Shown in pieces: positions 35,360 through 47,518 of a stretch of DNA of 64,000 bases (within the stretch, counting starts at the first letter, position 1; each line of letters begins with the position of its first letter). A model generated the notes under the pieces. The model did no database searches and was not told the origin of the DNA. It worked only from the letters and a program-made list of their open reading frames with translations. The stretch lies in contig RWJK01000928.1 of assembly GCA_004335835.1 (NCBI GenBank), positions 1 through 64,000 on the forward strand, written 5' to 3'. Made by a program: the position numbers and the translations under genes. The stretch comes from Scenedesmus sp. ARA3. Taxonomy: Eukaryota > Chlorophyta > Chlorophyceae > Sphaeropleales > Scenedesmaceae.

Positions 35360-37157
35360 TTGCAGCGGCAACAAGCCAATGCCTTGTGGGGTTGGACTTG
35401 GTGGTTGCCATTGGGGCACGGGGCCGATGGCGTTGATGCTAGATGGGTAACACTGCTACTTCACATGATGATGTCATGCCGCTATCAATGCTGATCAGCA
35501 TAGCATGGGGGGAGCCGTGAAGTTAAACCTTCTACATGGAAGCAGCGGCGCCGGACTGCAGCAACCTGCATGGTTCATTGAGTCACTAGTTGTTACTTGT
35601 GGCCGCAGCGGCTGCGCCACTGGTTGATGAGATAAAGAGAAGGGCTTGTGCTTGCAACTGTCGCTGCTGAAACCACAACACTGGCAGGCACTGGCAGTAT
35701 GTTACAACCCTCGGCACTTTAGGCTCGCCAATTTCACTGTGAACACCTGAAAAGTTGTAGCTGCAGCCTGACAGCATATGGTACATGCAAAGACACTGGA
35801 ATAAGCCGGATTCAATCCGGCTAGTAGCCGGGGATGCTGTAGAACTTGTAACTTGTAACAAGGACACTGGAATGCTTGCAAGCACAATGGCGCAGAGCTC
35901 CCTCCTCCTGCTCCTCCCCCTCCTCCTTTCAATCTTGCCTTGATGATGCAACGACACAATATCAGAGTTCCTCAAGCACACTGTTGCAGTGCCAAGTGTG
36001 AAGCTGAAACCCCAGCGCCCTGAAACACCTCATGGTACCCAACAATCCAGTGTACACACCAGCTCCAATAGCCGCAGTTGCTGCACGGAAGCCTCCAACC
36101 ACCAGCATCTGCACGACACCCCATATAAAGGAAGTCGCCGGTTGCATTCATGACAAGCACACGCACAATGCAACATAATGCGTGCTTTACTTTAGAAGAG
36201 ATGCAACCCAGATGCCAATTTCGAAGAAAGCCACATACAACTGACCATGTGAGATAGACAGATAGAGGGGTTACACGGTGTGTTCCAACTGACCATGTGA
36301 GAACACTGGGCCGGGCAGGTACATGCCTGCTGCCTTAACCTTTTAAGTGTCTGCGCCTGTGCCTTGTTGATTGTCATGGCATTGCCAATGCGCTGCAGGA
36401 ATTGACGCCGACACATATGCATGTCGGAAGACATAGCCTGTGCATCAGAGGGCTGCAGGATGAGCCGTGGCAGCCACTGCAATTGGCCTTTTGCAGGGCC
36501 TGTGGCTACATTCGCCTGGGTGAAGTTGTTGACCAGAAGTTGACCATGAGGTGCTTTACCAGAAGGTGACCATGAAGTTGACCATGCGGGGCTTGACCAT
36601 CAAGCGTGTGCGCTTCGCCAGTCCGGCAGACACGTTGCGCAGAAGAATGACAGGACACCCAAATTGCAAGCTCAGCTTGGGCAGCACCACGCCAGACATG
36701 CGCAGAGTGTTGAGGAACTCTGGTGGGTACAAATGAGATTGCTGCTCACCGCACCGTTGAGTTAGCACTGCCAGTCAAAGCGACAAGCAGCAGCACCACC
36801 ACCACCAACACCACCACACAGTGCATGCGCTCCAGCTCTGCTGTACTTGCAGAAGAACGATCAGATGCAGGTGAATGCATAGCTGCGCATTTACTTATGC
36901 TACACCTCAGTGTGCATGCTTGGGCTAACACGTACAGCATACAGCCGCCAACTGCTGCGCATGAAGCCCCAGATGGCTGCAATTGATGACCAGCAGCAAC
37001 CTGCAAGATTCCTAAGCCCCACAGCCCCAGAAAGACAAGCAACACAACAAAGCGACAAATGACAGCAATTAACATCAGCTACACTAGGCATGCCAGTACA
37101 CCCCAGCAGACACAAGACACCAGCCCAGCAATCCGCACATCAGAGCATCGAGGCGTA
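35360..37157. other. Transposon-derived intergenic region
   Basis: Apart from the Helitron remnant I see no gene. TTGTAACTTGTAACAAGG near 35845 could hold the F-box/LRR polyadenylation signal. The unit AACTGACCATGTGAGA is repeated near 36240 and 36288, and GAAGTTGACCATG near 36530-36590, fitting degenerate transposon sequence. Confidence 0.45.
36370..36770 (-). mobile_element. Decayed PIF1-type helicase of a Helitron
   Basis: Two minus-strand pieces in order match the C-terminal part of Helitron/PIF1 helicases. Piece one (about 36768-36560) reads YPPEFLNTLRMSGVVLPKLS then LQFGCPVILLRNVSAGLAKR then TRLMVK, matching the family pattern EFLN..G.P...L.L..G.PV.LLRN......TRL. Piece two (about 36482-36370) reads WLPRLILQPSD then RRQFLQRIGNAMTINKAQAQ, matching the RRQFP....AMTINKxQGQTL motif. 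The frame changes between them, short GTTGACCA-type repeats interrupt them, and key residues are altered (QGQT to QAQT). It is a dead remnant. Confidence 0.8.
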
Positions 37158-37654
37158 TCAGTCAGTATGCTGCTTGCCTGTGTAGTTGGCAAGCAACCGC
37201 TGCATCATCTTCACGTCTGCCTCATGCTCAGCACATGCGCCTGCAATCAAGCGACAAGCGGCAGGTGCAGGCCTTCATTAGCGTGGCAGTTGGATCAAGG
37301 TGACCCCGTAACACTACCGACGAGTTTGGCAGTGCACGTTGGTTGCGGCATGCACTGCAGTTGCTCCAGGAGAAACTCAGGAGGACTCACACAAGCAAGC
37401 ATGCACGCGCCAGCACGCTTACGCATGTGCATGTGGGTGTGCACGTGGGCTGCATCCGTTGACCAGAAGAACAATCAGCGGCACCGCACACAAGCAACTT
37501 GCGCTGAACGCCGCGTGGTGTGTGTTGTTGGCAAGACGAGTCGAAGGCCACTCACCGTTTGGGGCAGCCCTGCGGACCTTTCTCAGTGCACCCGGATTGT
37601 TGCCGCACCATCTGTGCAGGGCGCCTGGGTAGGCCGCATGAGACAGGCGATTGT
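37158..37654 (-). CDS. Last two exons of an unidentified minus-strand gene
   Basis: Exon 37654-37556 (preceded by TCTGCAG on the gene strand, ending in GTGAGT) reads NRLSHAAYPGALHRWCGNN then PGALRKVRRAAPNG. The next exon 37240-37158 follows GATTGCAG and reads ACAEHEADVKMMQRLLANYT then GKQHTD and a stop. The phases match (phase 1). Good splice sites and non-repetitive composition suggest real coding sequence, but I know no family. The 5' exons are not placed; the exon at 39213-39421 on the same strand may belong to it. Confidence 0.4.
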
Positions 37655-37666
37655 CTGCAGCCTCTG

Positions 37667-38053
37667 CGAGTCACACACATGTGATGCATGAGTCACACAC
37701 ATGTGATGCATGAGTCACACACATGTGATGCATGAAGGCAGGGTGCAGCTGTCACAGGTGCCCATCCGCCCAGGTGGTGCCACCTTGTTGACATTGCTGC
37801 TGCCCTGTAAATCTTCTTTGCGCTACAGGTATGTCTGTCGCAAGAACCCGTGCTTCTGGACTGCTGTGCGTGCATGCTCAGCCCACTCGGAGCGCCAGGA
37901 GCCCTAGGGCGGGGGGCTTCTGGACCAGCATGGCTTGAAGGTGCGCAGTTATGCCTTGACCATGCTTAGAATCGTCCTATTTGCAGGAGTCATACAGATG
38001 TGATGCATGAGTCACACATATGTGATGCATGAGTCACACACACGTCATGCATC
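37667..38053. repeat. Two arrays of a 22-bp repeat with a palindromic core
   Basis: ATGAGTCACACACATGTGATGC is repeated about three times at 37667-37735 and again, slightly diverged, at about 37988-38053. A lone related unit is near 38500. The unit contains TGAGTCA (AP-1/bZIP-like) and the near-palindrome CACATGTG (E-box). Confidence 0.93.
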
Positions 38054-39212
38054 AAGGCAGCGCGGGTGGCACGGGACAGGCGGTTTGACCCGCATGACGT
38101 TCAACCAACCCACAAGCATGCAGAGGCAAGCTGACCGAGCATGCTGTCCACACGGCAGCCTCACAGAGCTGCAACGCTTCAGAACCACCACAGCTGCACA
38201 TTAACACTGCCACATATCGCGCCACACCTTGGCCCGGCTGTAGCTGGCGCCCCAGATGTGCATCTGCAACTGCCTCGGGCACTGCCGCAGAAGCCGCAGC
38301 CGGGACAGCGTCTGCACATGCACAGAAAACACGTGCAGTTGAGAAGCTACCGCATGCAACACTGGCAGGCAGCGCTGGCCTGGCGCGCCCATTATCGCAT
38401 AGCTGTTTCTCTGAAATGTGATGCTGCAAGGACGACAATCAGGGCCATGACGAATGCAGCAGCACGGACGAACAGCACGCAGCAAGTGACACATCTAGCT
38501 CATGTGATGCATCAGGGGGAGTGCACAGCCTGCTGCTTCACGTAGTCCAACACACTGCAACAAGCAATGCTGGTTGCCGAGGCCGTAGCTGTGGTGCACC
38601 GGGCAAACACTGCAGCTTGGCATGCTCAGCTCCGCTGACACCACATGCACTCACTAGCCGATGCTGCTGTTCCTGCTCCTGCTGCTGTGAGCGATGCTGC
38701 TGCTATGGGGTCTCCTGCTGTTGTGGGGAGGAGCGAAGCATTCGCGCGGGAGACATGAGGAGTGTGTGCAGCGACCTGTCCGCACACAGTCAAACACAAC
38801 ACATTGTCGTAGCATAAAGGAGAATGGTGCCAAAGGCCTGCTTGTGTTTTGCTACTCCTGACTGTTGACCATTATCAACATGCTTCAGTCACTAACAAAT
38901 GCATAGCGCTGTTAAGCAGGGTACTGCTTGGCAGGCACGCGCAACAATTCCTGCTGCTGTGGTACAGCAATGGTCCACCAAGGAGTGGTGGAGTATGGCA
39001 ATTTGCACAGGAGTTGCTGCCAGGCAGAACAGGGCAACAGTAGCCTAGTGGGTGATGCAATCCATCAACAATGCTGTGTGCATGCAGCATTCCGGGGTGC
39101 CGGGAGAAAACAAAGCACGTCTTGTTTCTTTGCTGGCAATGTGCTTGGCAAGTGCAGAGTGAAGTAGAAGCCACACCACACAAGCACCTGAGTAGACTGT
39201 TTCTGTCGCCAC

Positions 39213-39421
39213 CTGGAGGAGCAAGGCCACCCCAACAGGCATGCCTGCGGCCATCAGCGCCTCCAATGACGCCTCGCGGACCGCCTGCGTGCTCGCAAGC
39301 CCATTCTCAAGCAGCACGTCTTTGTACTCGGACACCATTGACACCTCGCCTGGTGAGAGCCGGTCGTGGCAGTGCTGCATGAGTGCGGCCAGAGCATGCT
39401 CAGCCGTGCTGGCTTGGAGAC
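39213..39421 (-). CDS. Exon of an unidentified gene
   Basis: The segment runs from CTGCGCAG to a GTGGCG donor (gene strand) and is open over 70 codons: GLQASTAEHALAALMQHCHD, VSMVSEYKDVLLENGLAST, EASLEALMAAGMPVGVALLL. The small helical pattern ending in an AAGMPVGVALLLQ-type turn recalls a SAM-like domain, but this is a loose resemblance. Neighbouring exons could not be joined with confidence. Confidence 0.4.
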
Positions 39422-39576
39422 CTGCGCAGCACCAAGCAAAGCTGCGGTGCGTGAAGCAGGCAAGCTGGCCAAGGGCGACTAGCATGCAGGGCCGACTTAT
39501 GGCGGTGTTCAATTATGATGCTTACAAGCGCAGCTGCATGCAGATGTCAATGCCTGCCCCGCAATGCTGCTGCTGC

Positions 39577-39616
<40 letters not shown>

Positions 39617-41421
39617 ACTCCTGGTCTATGCAGCTACGGAATGGGTATCGTGCAGCTGGATGAACTCTAAATTTCATGTGTCGCTGCTGTGAACCACCTG
39701 TGCACACGAGCAAGCGAGCGCTGCTCCAGCTTCACTCAGGTTGCTTCTTGCTCTACAAGCCGTTGACAAAAATTGCTGTGTAGACTGCTTGAAATATAAG
39801 CGTGGCAGAACTTTCACAGATGCGAGGAGTGCCTTGAGCTACGCTCATCAAGTTCTGACACCAAAATTACACAGTAGATGCTATCGCAAAATCTGTAGCC
39901 GCAGTCAAAATCAGCTTAGCAATGTCTTTGTCAAATGTGTGAAGTAATGTGATGCCTCAGCTGAGCTCAGCTGGACTGCGCAGCGAGGATGCGAGGGCAG
40001 CTCAGCTGCGCGCGAAAAGTTGGTGTAACACCCCCTGGTAACACTGTTATGTGCGATTACTCCCTGAGCAACTGAGGGCTGTTGTTTTAGCAGGGACTAC
40101 GCATTGTGCATCCTACTAATGTGCTTTATCATTTGATGTTTGTTGATGGTGGGTAGGTCAGGTGGCTGCTGTCTGCCACTGCGCAGTGTGGCAACATCAA
40201 ACTATGATCGACTGTGAGTCGACGACCCTGTCCAGTCGCTCACGGAAATGAACTAGTAGAATGTTGATCTAGCATTCAAGAACCCAAATAATTTATTAGA
40301 CACGAATTTATTAGACAGATACACAATGGATAGAAGCTAGATACACAATGGATCCCTCCCAGCCTCGGAGGCTCGTAGGTCATATCAAATAGATGCACCA
40401 CACCGCAGCCGCAGCACGGTGTTACAAGTGACCTGATCCATATGCAGTTCCTCTGCAGCATGATAAATCTGCTGTACCAGTGGCTTATGCAGCCTGCTGG
40501 AATCAAGTGGGTGTATGAGCTCTTGCACATCACACACACACACACACAGATCCACGGGATCCCGCCAACCCCGTTAGCAGTGCGCTAAGCAACAGCAGCC
40601 TGGTGAGCATGCCCCGAGCTGCTGCTAATATTAAGCAAGAAGACACACTACGGTGCACAGGGACGCGCTGACACACGGGCAAATCAGAATGCGGCATGTA
40701 TGATTGCCACCAACCACTGTGCAATACCAACAACCATTCTGCAATACGGCACAGCAAGCACATCGCTGCACGCAAGCGGTGAGGGTGAGCTGGCACTTCT
40801 GGTCACGTTCGTCAATTGACCTATGTGAGGCTCCAAGATAAGTGCCTGCCCAACTGATCATCTCATGCGTAACAGCCACACTCTGTCTGTGGGTACACAA
40901 ACGTCTTGCATCAGCGCTGCTTTCATCCACATGTAACAGAAGGCAATGCAGTCAGCTGCACTTCCTGCTGCAGCAGCCAGCTCAATGCGGCGTGCCTGTT
41001 GACCAGTCAAACACACCAGGTCCCCTTTGTGAACTGCCCGCCACTGCAACACCTGCCACGCGCGCACTCTGGTACCAAATTTCCGGTTCTCTGCACAAAG
41101 CAGCCGTGATGCACCCACTCACTCTGCACATGCGGCAATTCAATGCATGCGCGGGAGCAGCCTGTGCAGGTGACAACCTGCCGACGCTGCAGCATACACC
41201 ATTGCAATTGCCGCCTACAGGGGTAGCAGCAGACACCACATACAGCTAGGCGGCACCGATGGTGCTGCATGCCGTGCTCCACACCCAGCCTCTTATCGCG
41301 TCAGCAACAATCACACCACTGCAGCCCCACCAACCTGCCATGCATCTGTGCCACCTGGCGCGCTGCACACACGCAACTGCCTAAACCCCACACACGCCCC
41401 AGCCAAACACGCCAGTCCCCT
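39422..41421. other. Intergenic region without recognised genes
   Basis: It contains a CTG run at 39566-39616, an AT-richer stretch near 40250-40350 with a short direct repeat (AGATACACAATGGAT, twice), and a (CA)n tract at about 40530. I see no domain-bearing frame. Confidence 0.4.
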
Positions 41422-42610
41422 TCACAGGCCAATGGCCTTGAGCTTTGCTGCAAGCTCTCCGCTGGCCGCCTTTGCTGCTGTATCATCGCCGCCGCCGATG
41501 AACTCGCCGCCCACGAACACGCGAGGCACGCTGCGGGCGCCAGTCACCTCGTAAAGCGCATCCTGGATCTCGATGATTGTGGGATCTGCGCCGCCAGGCT
41601 GCATGTTGTCCAGCTGCACGGCACACACATAACAAATAACAGTGTTACATCACAAGCAAAGTTACATGGCAGCACATCGGGCAAAAAGATGGCAGGCATC
41701 AACACAGGGAAGGACTGCAAATGTGTGCTTGCTAGTGGTGTGTGGTTTGGCCTGTGTTTGGAAGAAGGCACAGTGATGAGCCAGCCAGATTATCGCCAGA
41801 CGTCTGCTGATAGAGGGCTGATGATGCGTCCGCTCATTGAGCCGGCTGATCGGACAGCAGCTTGCATATGCTGAAGCTGCTGCTGCTGATGATGATGTAA
41901 AAGTATACAAAAGTATACATGTGTATACTTTTTGATGTGGCATTGCATGATGTCCAATCTCCTGCTACTCGCGTCAAGAGCCGATGCTGCGGCTCTGCTG
42001 GTTACGGCAAAAGAGTTCCTCGATGCAGTCATGTATGCACGTGCCTCCTAGGCTGCCGCTGCTGCTGGGGTGCTGCTGGAACCTCTAACAGCATGCCAGC
42101 CAGTGCTGTTACAAACTAAACGCTGCCGTTTCAAGCAGCGTTGCATTCTGGCGGTGCTGCTGCCATCAGCGCACCTCAATGACCTCCATTTGGTCAGGCT
42201 TGACCAGGCTAGCCAGCGCCTTCTTTGCCTTGATGCAGTAAGGGCAGTAGGTCTTACTGAACACAACAACCTGCAGGACGCAGCACAGGAGTAAGCAGCT
42301 GCTGCATAGCAATGCAGGCACACAGCGCATGTGGCTGCAAGCGCGCCACTGCTTCAAAGCTGCGGAGGGTCACTGCTCCACGCTGATTCAGAAACGAACC
42401 AACTGATTAGAAGCATGCAAACCAGGAGTAGCCAGCAGGAGGCATGCAGGGCTGACGTCTGGTAGCCAGCAGCAAGCAGCAGAACACAGCACATGGACGA
42501 ACACCAACCACCGCACAAGGCAGCGTCGATTGTCACTTATTAACGTTTGTAGTCACCTTGTTGTTCTTGATCTTGTTGTTGACAAACGTAAGAGCCTGCT
42601 CGGTCGGCAT
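41422..42610 (-). CDS. GRX: Glutaredoxin, CPYC class I
   Basis: Three phase-0 exons (42610-42557, 42270-42175, 41613-41422) encode 113 aa. The N-terminus is MPTEQALTFVNNKIKNNK, then VVVFSKTYCPYCIKAKKAL with the dithiol active site CPYC (about residue 27), then ARSVPRVFVGGEFIGGGDD with the cis-Pro loop and GG motif that bind glutathione. Length and motifs fit cytosolic class I glutaredoxins, which reduce protein disulfides and glutathione mixed disulfides using GSH. No transit peptide is evident from this start. It is head to head with NCA1, 438 bp away. Confidence 0.95.
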
Positions 42611-43048
42611 TCTTGCTGATGGCCTGAGAAACTTCAGCAGAGCTTGCATGCACAACGTTCGGAGTAGCTGGCGGTATTCAAACGTAGAAGTCGTTGGCGA
42701 AGGTTAACGGCATCAACTTGGCTTCAGGCCTATCAGTCTGCAGCGGTGTGCTCATGACACGAGCAGGTTCTGCGTGGTGACACCATGGTTTCGCAACACG
42801 CAGAGATGTTTACCGCGTCTCATTCAGAAAATAAGCTAAACTGTATTGTCTCTGATGTATTCACTGCAGACAACGAGCAGTTGCAGCCCGTCTCGGGATT
42901 TCTGAACCAGATTTTGCTGAGTCTTCTCACCTGTGAAAGCTTCTTTGATCAAGTTTTAGGCTTGTTTTCACATAGGTGGCGTCTATCACCGGCAGCGGCC
43001 TCACATCGTCAGTCTTGGCTGCTGCTGCATCAGCAAACTGCTCCCACC
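42611..43048. promoter_or_regulatory. Shared divergent promoter of GRX and NCA1
   Basis: 438 bp separate the start codons of two oxidative-stress genes on opposite strands. An in-frame GTG/ATG run upstream of 43049 (from 42785) is open but lacks conservation-like character. I cannot name a motif. Confidence 0.55.
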
Positions 43049-45194
43049 ATGTCGTGCCCCTTCATGTCAGCTGGCATAGCAGCTTCGCTGACAAATTCCG
43101 CCTCGGACATCAGCAAATGTCCCATGCACGCACAGATACTGGCAGCTCAGCAGCAGCAGGAGCATGGCGCAGCAGCACCACCAGCAGCAGCAGTGTGCCC
43201 TCTGGGCTTTGGCTCTTCACGGGGCCCAAAGCTCAGCATGCTGCACTGCCCCGTGTGCAAGGGCTTGCTGTTTGATGCACACATGTCTGCGAGCTGCAAG
43301 CACACGTTCTGCCACTCCTGCCTAAGCCGCACACGTGACTGCCCTGTGTGCGGCATGGATGTGGAAGGCGTAGAGCCCAACACAGAGCTTGCAGGTGGGT
43401 TGCAGATGCTGGCTGTAGCTCTGGCTGCAGGCATACTACATACGTATGTCCTCTACTGTATCACAACGTATTGCGTAGGCGTGTTGGTACTTCAGCAGAA
43501 GTGTGTGCATGTACACAGCTGAATTCATTTCAGGCTGGCATGCAGGCGCAGCCGGGAACTGCTCAGCACCACGCTGCATGCCCTACTGAGCTTCTACTGC
43601 TGCAGCAGCGCAAAGATGCGTCTACATTACGTGATATGCTGGTTTGCTCAGCAAGTGTTTGACTGCTTGCTGCCTTGCAGGCCTGGTGGACACATTCCTA
43701 GACACCCACAGCAAGTCACCTGAGCTCGTGGCAGCGCAGGTGTGTCGCGTTGCACTATGTTACAGGCAAACACACTGTGCTATGCGCCTGTGGTGATCGT
43801 ACGGCATGTCTTATTGACGGTTGTGGTACTGTCATGGCTGAGATGAAAAACCTCTGCAACTGTCTGGCTGCAATGATCTGTCGCGCAGGCCCAGCAGCCA
43901 CTGCTTCCCTGCTGTTTGGAACCAGCCTCACAGCTTCTGCGCCTGACATACATGATGCAGCTCTTGAATGTATGCAGTCTGCAGCCCATACCCTTGCATA
44001 TAATCATTGTCTTGCTCACACTGCCTTGGCTGTCTCCGCTCTCTTGCTGTCCTGCAGACAGACATAGGCCCGCTACCCGACAACAGTGAGGCCTCATTCT
44101 TCTTGGCCCAAGGGCTCAAGTCGCTTGCAGGAGGCAACTTCCATGCAGCACTGCACAGGCTCAGCAGGTGCAAGGAAGCCCTCTTGCACGCAGCAGCTGC
44201 AGGCACCAAGCAGGACAGCCACAGCCAAGCCAGCATCGGCTCTGGTGCTGCCGGTGCAGGCGCAGCAGACTTGCAGGGAGCAGCAGCGGCAGCAGCAGCA
44301 GCAGCTGAGTCAGTAAGTGCTTCTGATGCGGCTGAGGATCGCAGCACAGAGCTGGATGCAGTAGCCATCATCCCCGCTGCTTGCCAGATGGCTACTGTGT
44401 GCGGGTCGATCGGCGACTGCTACCAGCGGCTCGGGGACGCTGTGCAAGCCGAGCAGATGTACCACGAAAGCATGGCAGCAGTCGAGCCCTACTCCGACTC
44501 AGACGCTGAAGCTGCACATGCGCTGTCAGTGTCCCTCAACAAGCTCGGCGACATGCGGTACAGCCAGCAGCAGCTGCAGCAGGCGAAGCAGCTGTACCGG
44601 CGCGCGTTGCAGCTGCGGCAGCTGGCCTGTGGCCCGCTGACTGGCGGTAGGGCAGGCCCGGGGCAGCAGCTGGAGCTAGCCAGCAGCCTGATCAAGGTGG
44701 CTGATGTGTGCAGGGTAAGATGCTGCTGCTGGCGCTGCTGGCGCTGCTGCAGCGAGTTGATAGTTGGTTGGCTCGTTGTCAGCTGGGTTGTTTGCAGTTG
44801 TGGCGTCACGGGGTGATGGTGCGCGTCGCTGTTCTTTTGTTGCTGGCGAACTTGCTCCACAGTGCGGCAGGCTGCAGGGAACTGCAGGAGCTCGTGGCTA
44901 TCTTGTGTGTGTGGAAGTCGGGATTGTAGCAGCACCTCCGCGGCAGCACATCATGTTCACTCTGCTGAGTCGACACCTCTTCCCTGTTCTCCTGCTGACT
45001 GCCTGCCCTGCCTGCTGCTGCTGCTGCTGCAGGCCCTGTGTGAGCATGAGGAGGCCGAGCAGCTGCTGCGCACCGCTGCCGGCGTGTGTTTTGAGGTGCA
45101 GCTGCAGGCGGCTGAGCTGGCGCCAGGCACTGCACGCAAGCTGCAGGTCCTGCTGGATGTGCTGCATGCGCAGGGCTCTGCAGCAGCGTGCTAG
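43049..45194 (+). CDS. NCA1: NCA1-like catalase chaperone (RING-like finger plus TPR)
   Basis: Four exons (43049-43394, 43681-43739, 44058-44714, 45033-45194) close in phase to 407 aa, about the length of plant NCA1. The N-terminus has the family's Cys-Pro motifs (MSCPFMSAG, SKCPMHAQ, VCPLGFGS). A C3HC4 finger follows (HCPVCKGLLF, SCKHTFCHSCLSR, DCPVCGMDVEG). The C-terminal half is TPR: FFLAQGLKSLAGGNFHAAL, CGSIGDCYQRLGDAVQAEQM, ALSVSLNKLGDMRYSQQQLQ, SSLIKVADVCRALCEHEEAE. In Arabidopsis, NO CATALASE ACTIVITY 1 binds and folds catalase and is needed for its activity under stress; the same role is inferred. A Gln/Ala-rich insert interrupts the TPR region. The first in-frame ATG directly before SCPF was chosen. 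TGTAA occurs about 350 bp after the stop. Confidence 0.92.
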
Positions 45195-47518
45195 CCGGAG
45201 GAGCTTGCTGAGCATGCCATACGACGTGACGTTTTGTTTTAGCTGTCAATGGTTGACTACCGCATGTGCTGCAAGAATTGGCAGGTGTGGTGATGGGTGT
45301 GCTTGATGGTTACCCTATTTGGAGAGATGTTTGGCACTGTGCGGGGTGCTGACGCAGCAGTTTAACAGTAGGTTCGGGCTGGGTGAGCCAGCCAACCCCA
45401 GCTGACAGCTGCCACCTGCAGGTTTAGTGCAGTGCGCTTGCAGTTCAGATTGTTGATGCTTTTGGTCATGGCTTGTCAGGCACAACTTGTTGAGCAGACA
45501 GCGTACCATCATCATGGCCATGATGGTCTTGGCCACAGTTGCTTGGATGTAACAGAATAGTATCGAAGCCTCGTTGTTTACCATCAACACATCGCATCCT
45601 TTACCAGCATGACAAATAGCACACGCATGGTGTGACGCAGCCAACGCCTTGGCACAGCGCCGCTCAACACACCTTGCACTGCATACAGCTGCGCCGGTGC
45701 AGCTGGGTGGTACCACCCAGCCGCCGCCAGCGCATTACAAAAACGACCGGCGGCACAGCCTTTTGCAGCTGAGCTGACTGGCAGCGCATGATCTCAGCGG
45801 CAGGGCCCTGCAACTACACACCTGCAGCACCAGGTGAAAAAGAGTAGAGCACGGTGCTAGCCTGCACAGTAGCAGGTGTGCTCTAACGCAGACTCAACCC
45901 ACTTTGCAATATGAGCTCACGTTGGCCGGGCACTAGTGCAACAGCCCAGATTTGGCCGCCCGCCTGAGGCCACAAGTGTGCTATGCACGTTCAAATCGCA
46001 AGAAGAAGTCTCACCGTCCACTGTCCCACCCGCATGCAAGCGCAGCTGCATGCAGTCATGCAACTTGAGCATTGATTAGTGAACTGAAGCCACCGAAGCT
46101 TGTCCAGCAATGTACTGCTGCATGCCGTATTTCAGGCACAAACCGCTCCGCAATTCCAAGCCAAGCCCAGGACACGCCAAGACTCTTGTGTACACACAAA
46201 ACAGGTGCACATGGGAAACCGGTGCTGATGCTTTCCCAAGCGCCCTGCAAACCATTCCAGTGGCACACATGCACACTGATACATGCTGAAGTACAAGCAA
46301 CCACATATAGTACACTGTTGTGAAGGGCATGCAGGCCAGCGAACCCAGGCTAACCCTTGTTGATGGTACACAATCCTGACCAGTCTCATACACGGATGGG
46401 GTCATAGGAATCTAAACCCCACGCCAAAAGAAATGCAAGTGCCCGCCCTGCCACTCCCTTGTTGAAAGAATACACCCAGCCCTTCCAATACAACAGAAGC
46501 AACCGCCAACCTCTCGTCCATCTGCGCAATAACAACCACAAACACAACCATGCACAATCACTTCAAACCAGCGAACATGCACCTAGCGCAGGCAACACAG
46601 ATGTACAATACAGCGAGATGATGCCATAACAATGATGCATGTCCTCCCCGCCTGGACTGCGGGCTGTGTCACAGCTCACATGCTGCGAGCGTGCAGCACA
46701 CACAAGCTCAGCAGTGAGGGCTGAAGACTGAGGTGCGCGCATGGGTACCGCCTGCTGTCACTTGTTGCTTCCGTGTCACTGGCAGCTCACTGCTAGACCA
46801 CCATGCAGACCATGCTGCTGTGCTGAAGAGCAGCAGGGCATATGCAACGGAAATCATCGGCTGCACAACAGTGCCAGCGTCACTTCAGTGGAGTGCAAGG
46901 AAGCCACATCTGGCTTTAGTTGCAAGCCGTGTGCAGATGTCCTGGCCAGTATGACCAACACTGCTGCAATCACTGCAGCAGCCATGCTGCACTACTGTTG
47001 TACACATGCCAACACACACATTTTACAAAGGCAGCCAGCCACACGTTGCTGCTGCATGAAGACACAGCTATGGCAGTGCATTGATGTGAGTGCAGCACAC
47101 CATGAGGCTAGCAATGCAACTCCACCGCACAATTGTTGCGTGGGAAGCTCGCAACTAAATCCATTCGCACCAGTTTCTGACTACTCACGCGAACAGGGTC
47201 AGCTGCAGCTTCTTACAGATCAACTGCAGTTTCAGCAGGATGCCTGGCTGCCAGCGTCTGTTGCCCCTACCAACATGTCCGCCTGCTGCCATCACCATCA
47301 GCCACACACCCAGACATGCCGGCAGCTGCCAGACGCTTACTGCAGGCTCCAATCGGGTTGATGCACAACCACTGCGTACAGCTCAAGCGCAGCGAGCGCC
47401 AAGCTACAGCTCTTGAACTCGCCAGCTGCACAGCAGCTGCACAGTTGCTGCTCTGCGAGTGCAGGTCCCAGCTGCTGCAAGCTCTCCTTGCAGCTGTCCT
47501 CACACCATCAAATTGCTA
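45195..47518. other. Convergent intergenic region
   Basis: About 2.3 kb lie between NCA1 and the DUF4864-like gene. TGTAA at about 45548 and TTACA (minus-strand TGTAA) at 47213 are candidate polyadenylation signals. No gene recognised. Confidence 0.45.

Noticed and set aside
37667..38053. The 22-bp repeats as a CRISPR array
   Set aside because: The units are directly adjacent without unique spacers, in a eukaryotic genome with no cas genes.
41885..41935. GTATAC-rich inverted repeats near 41.9 kb as a possible structured RNA or element
   Set aside because: Only short AT-rich self-complementary words inside a glutaredoxin intron. No loop conservation or terminator function is expected in a eukaryotic nuclear gene.
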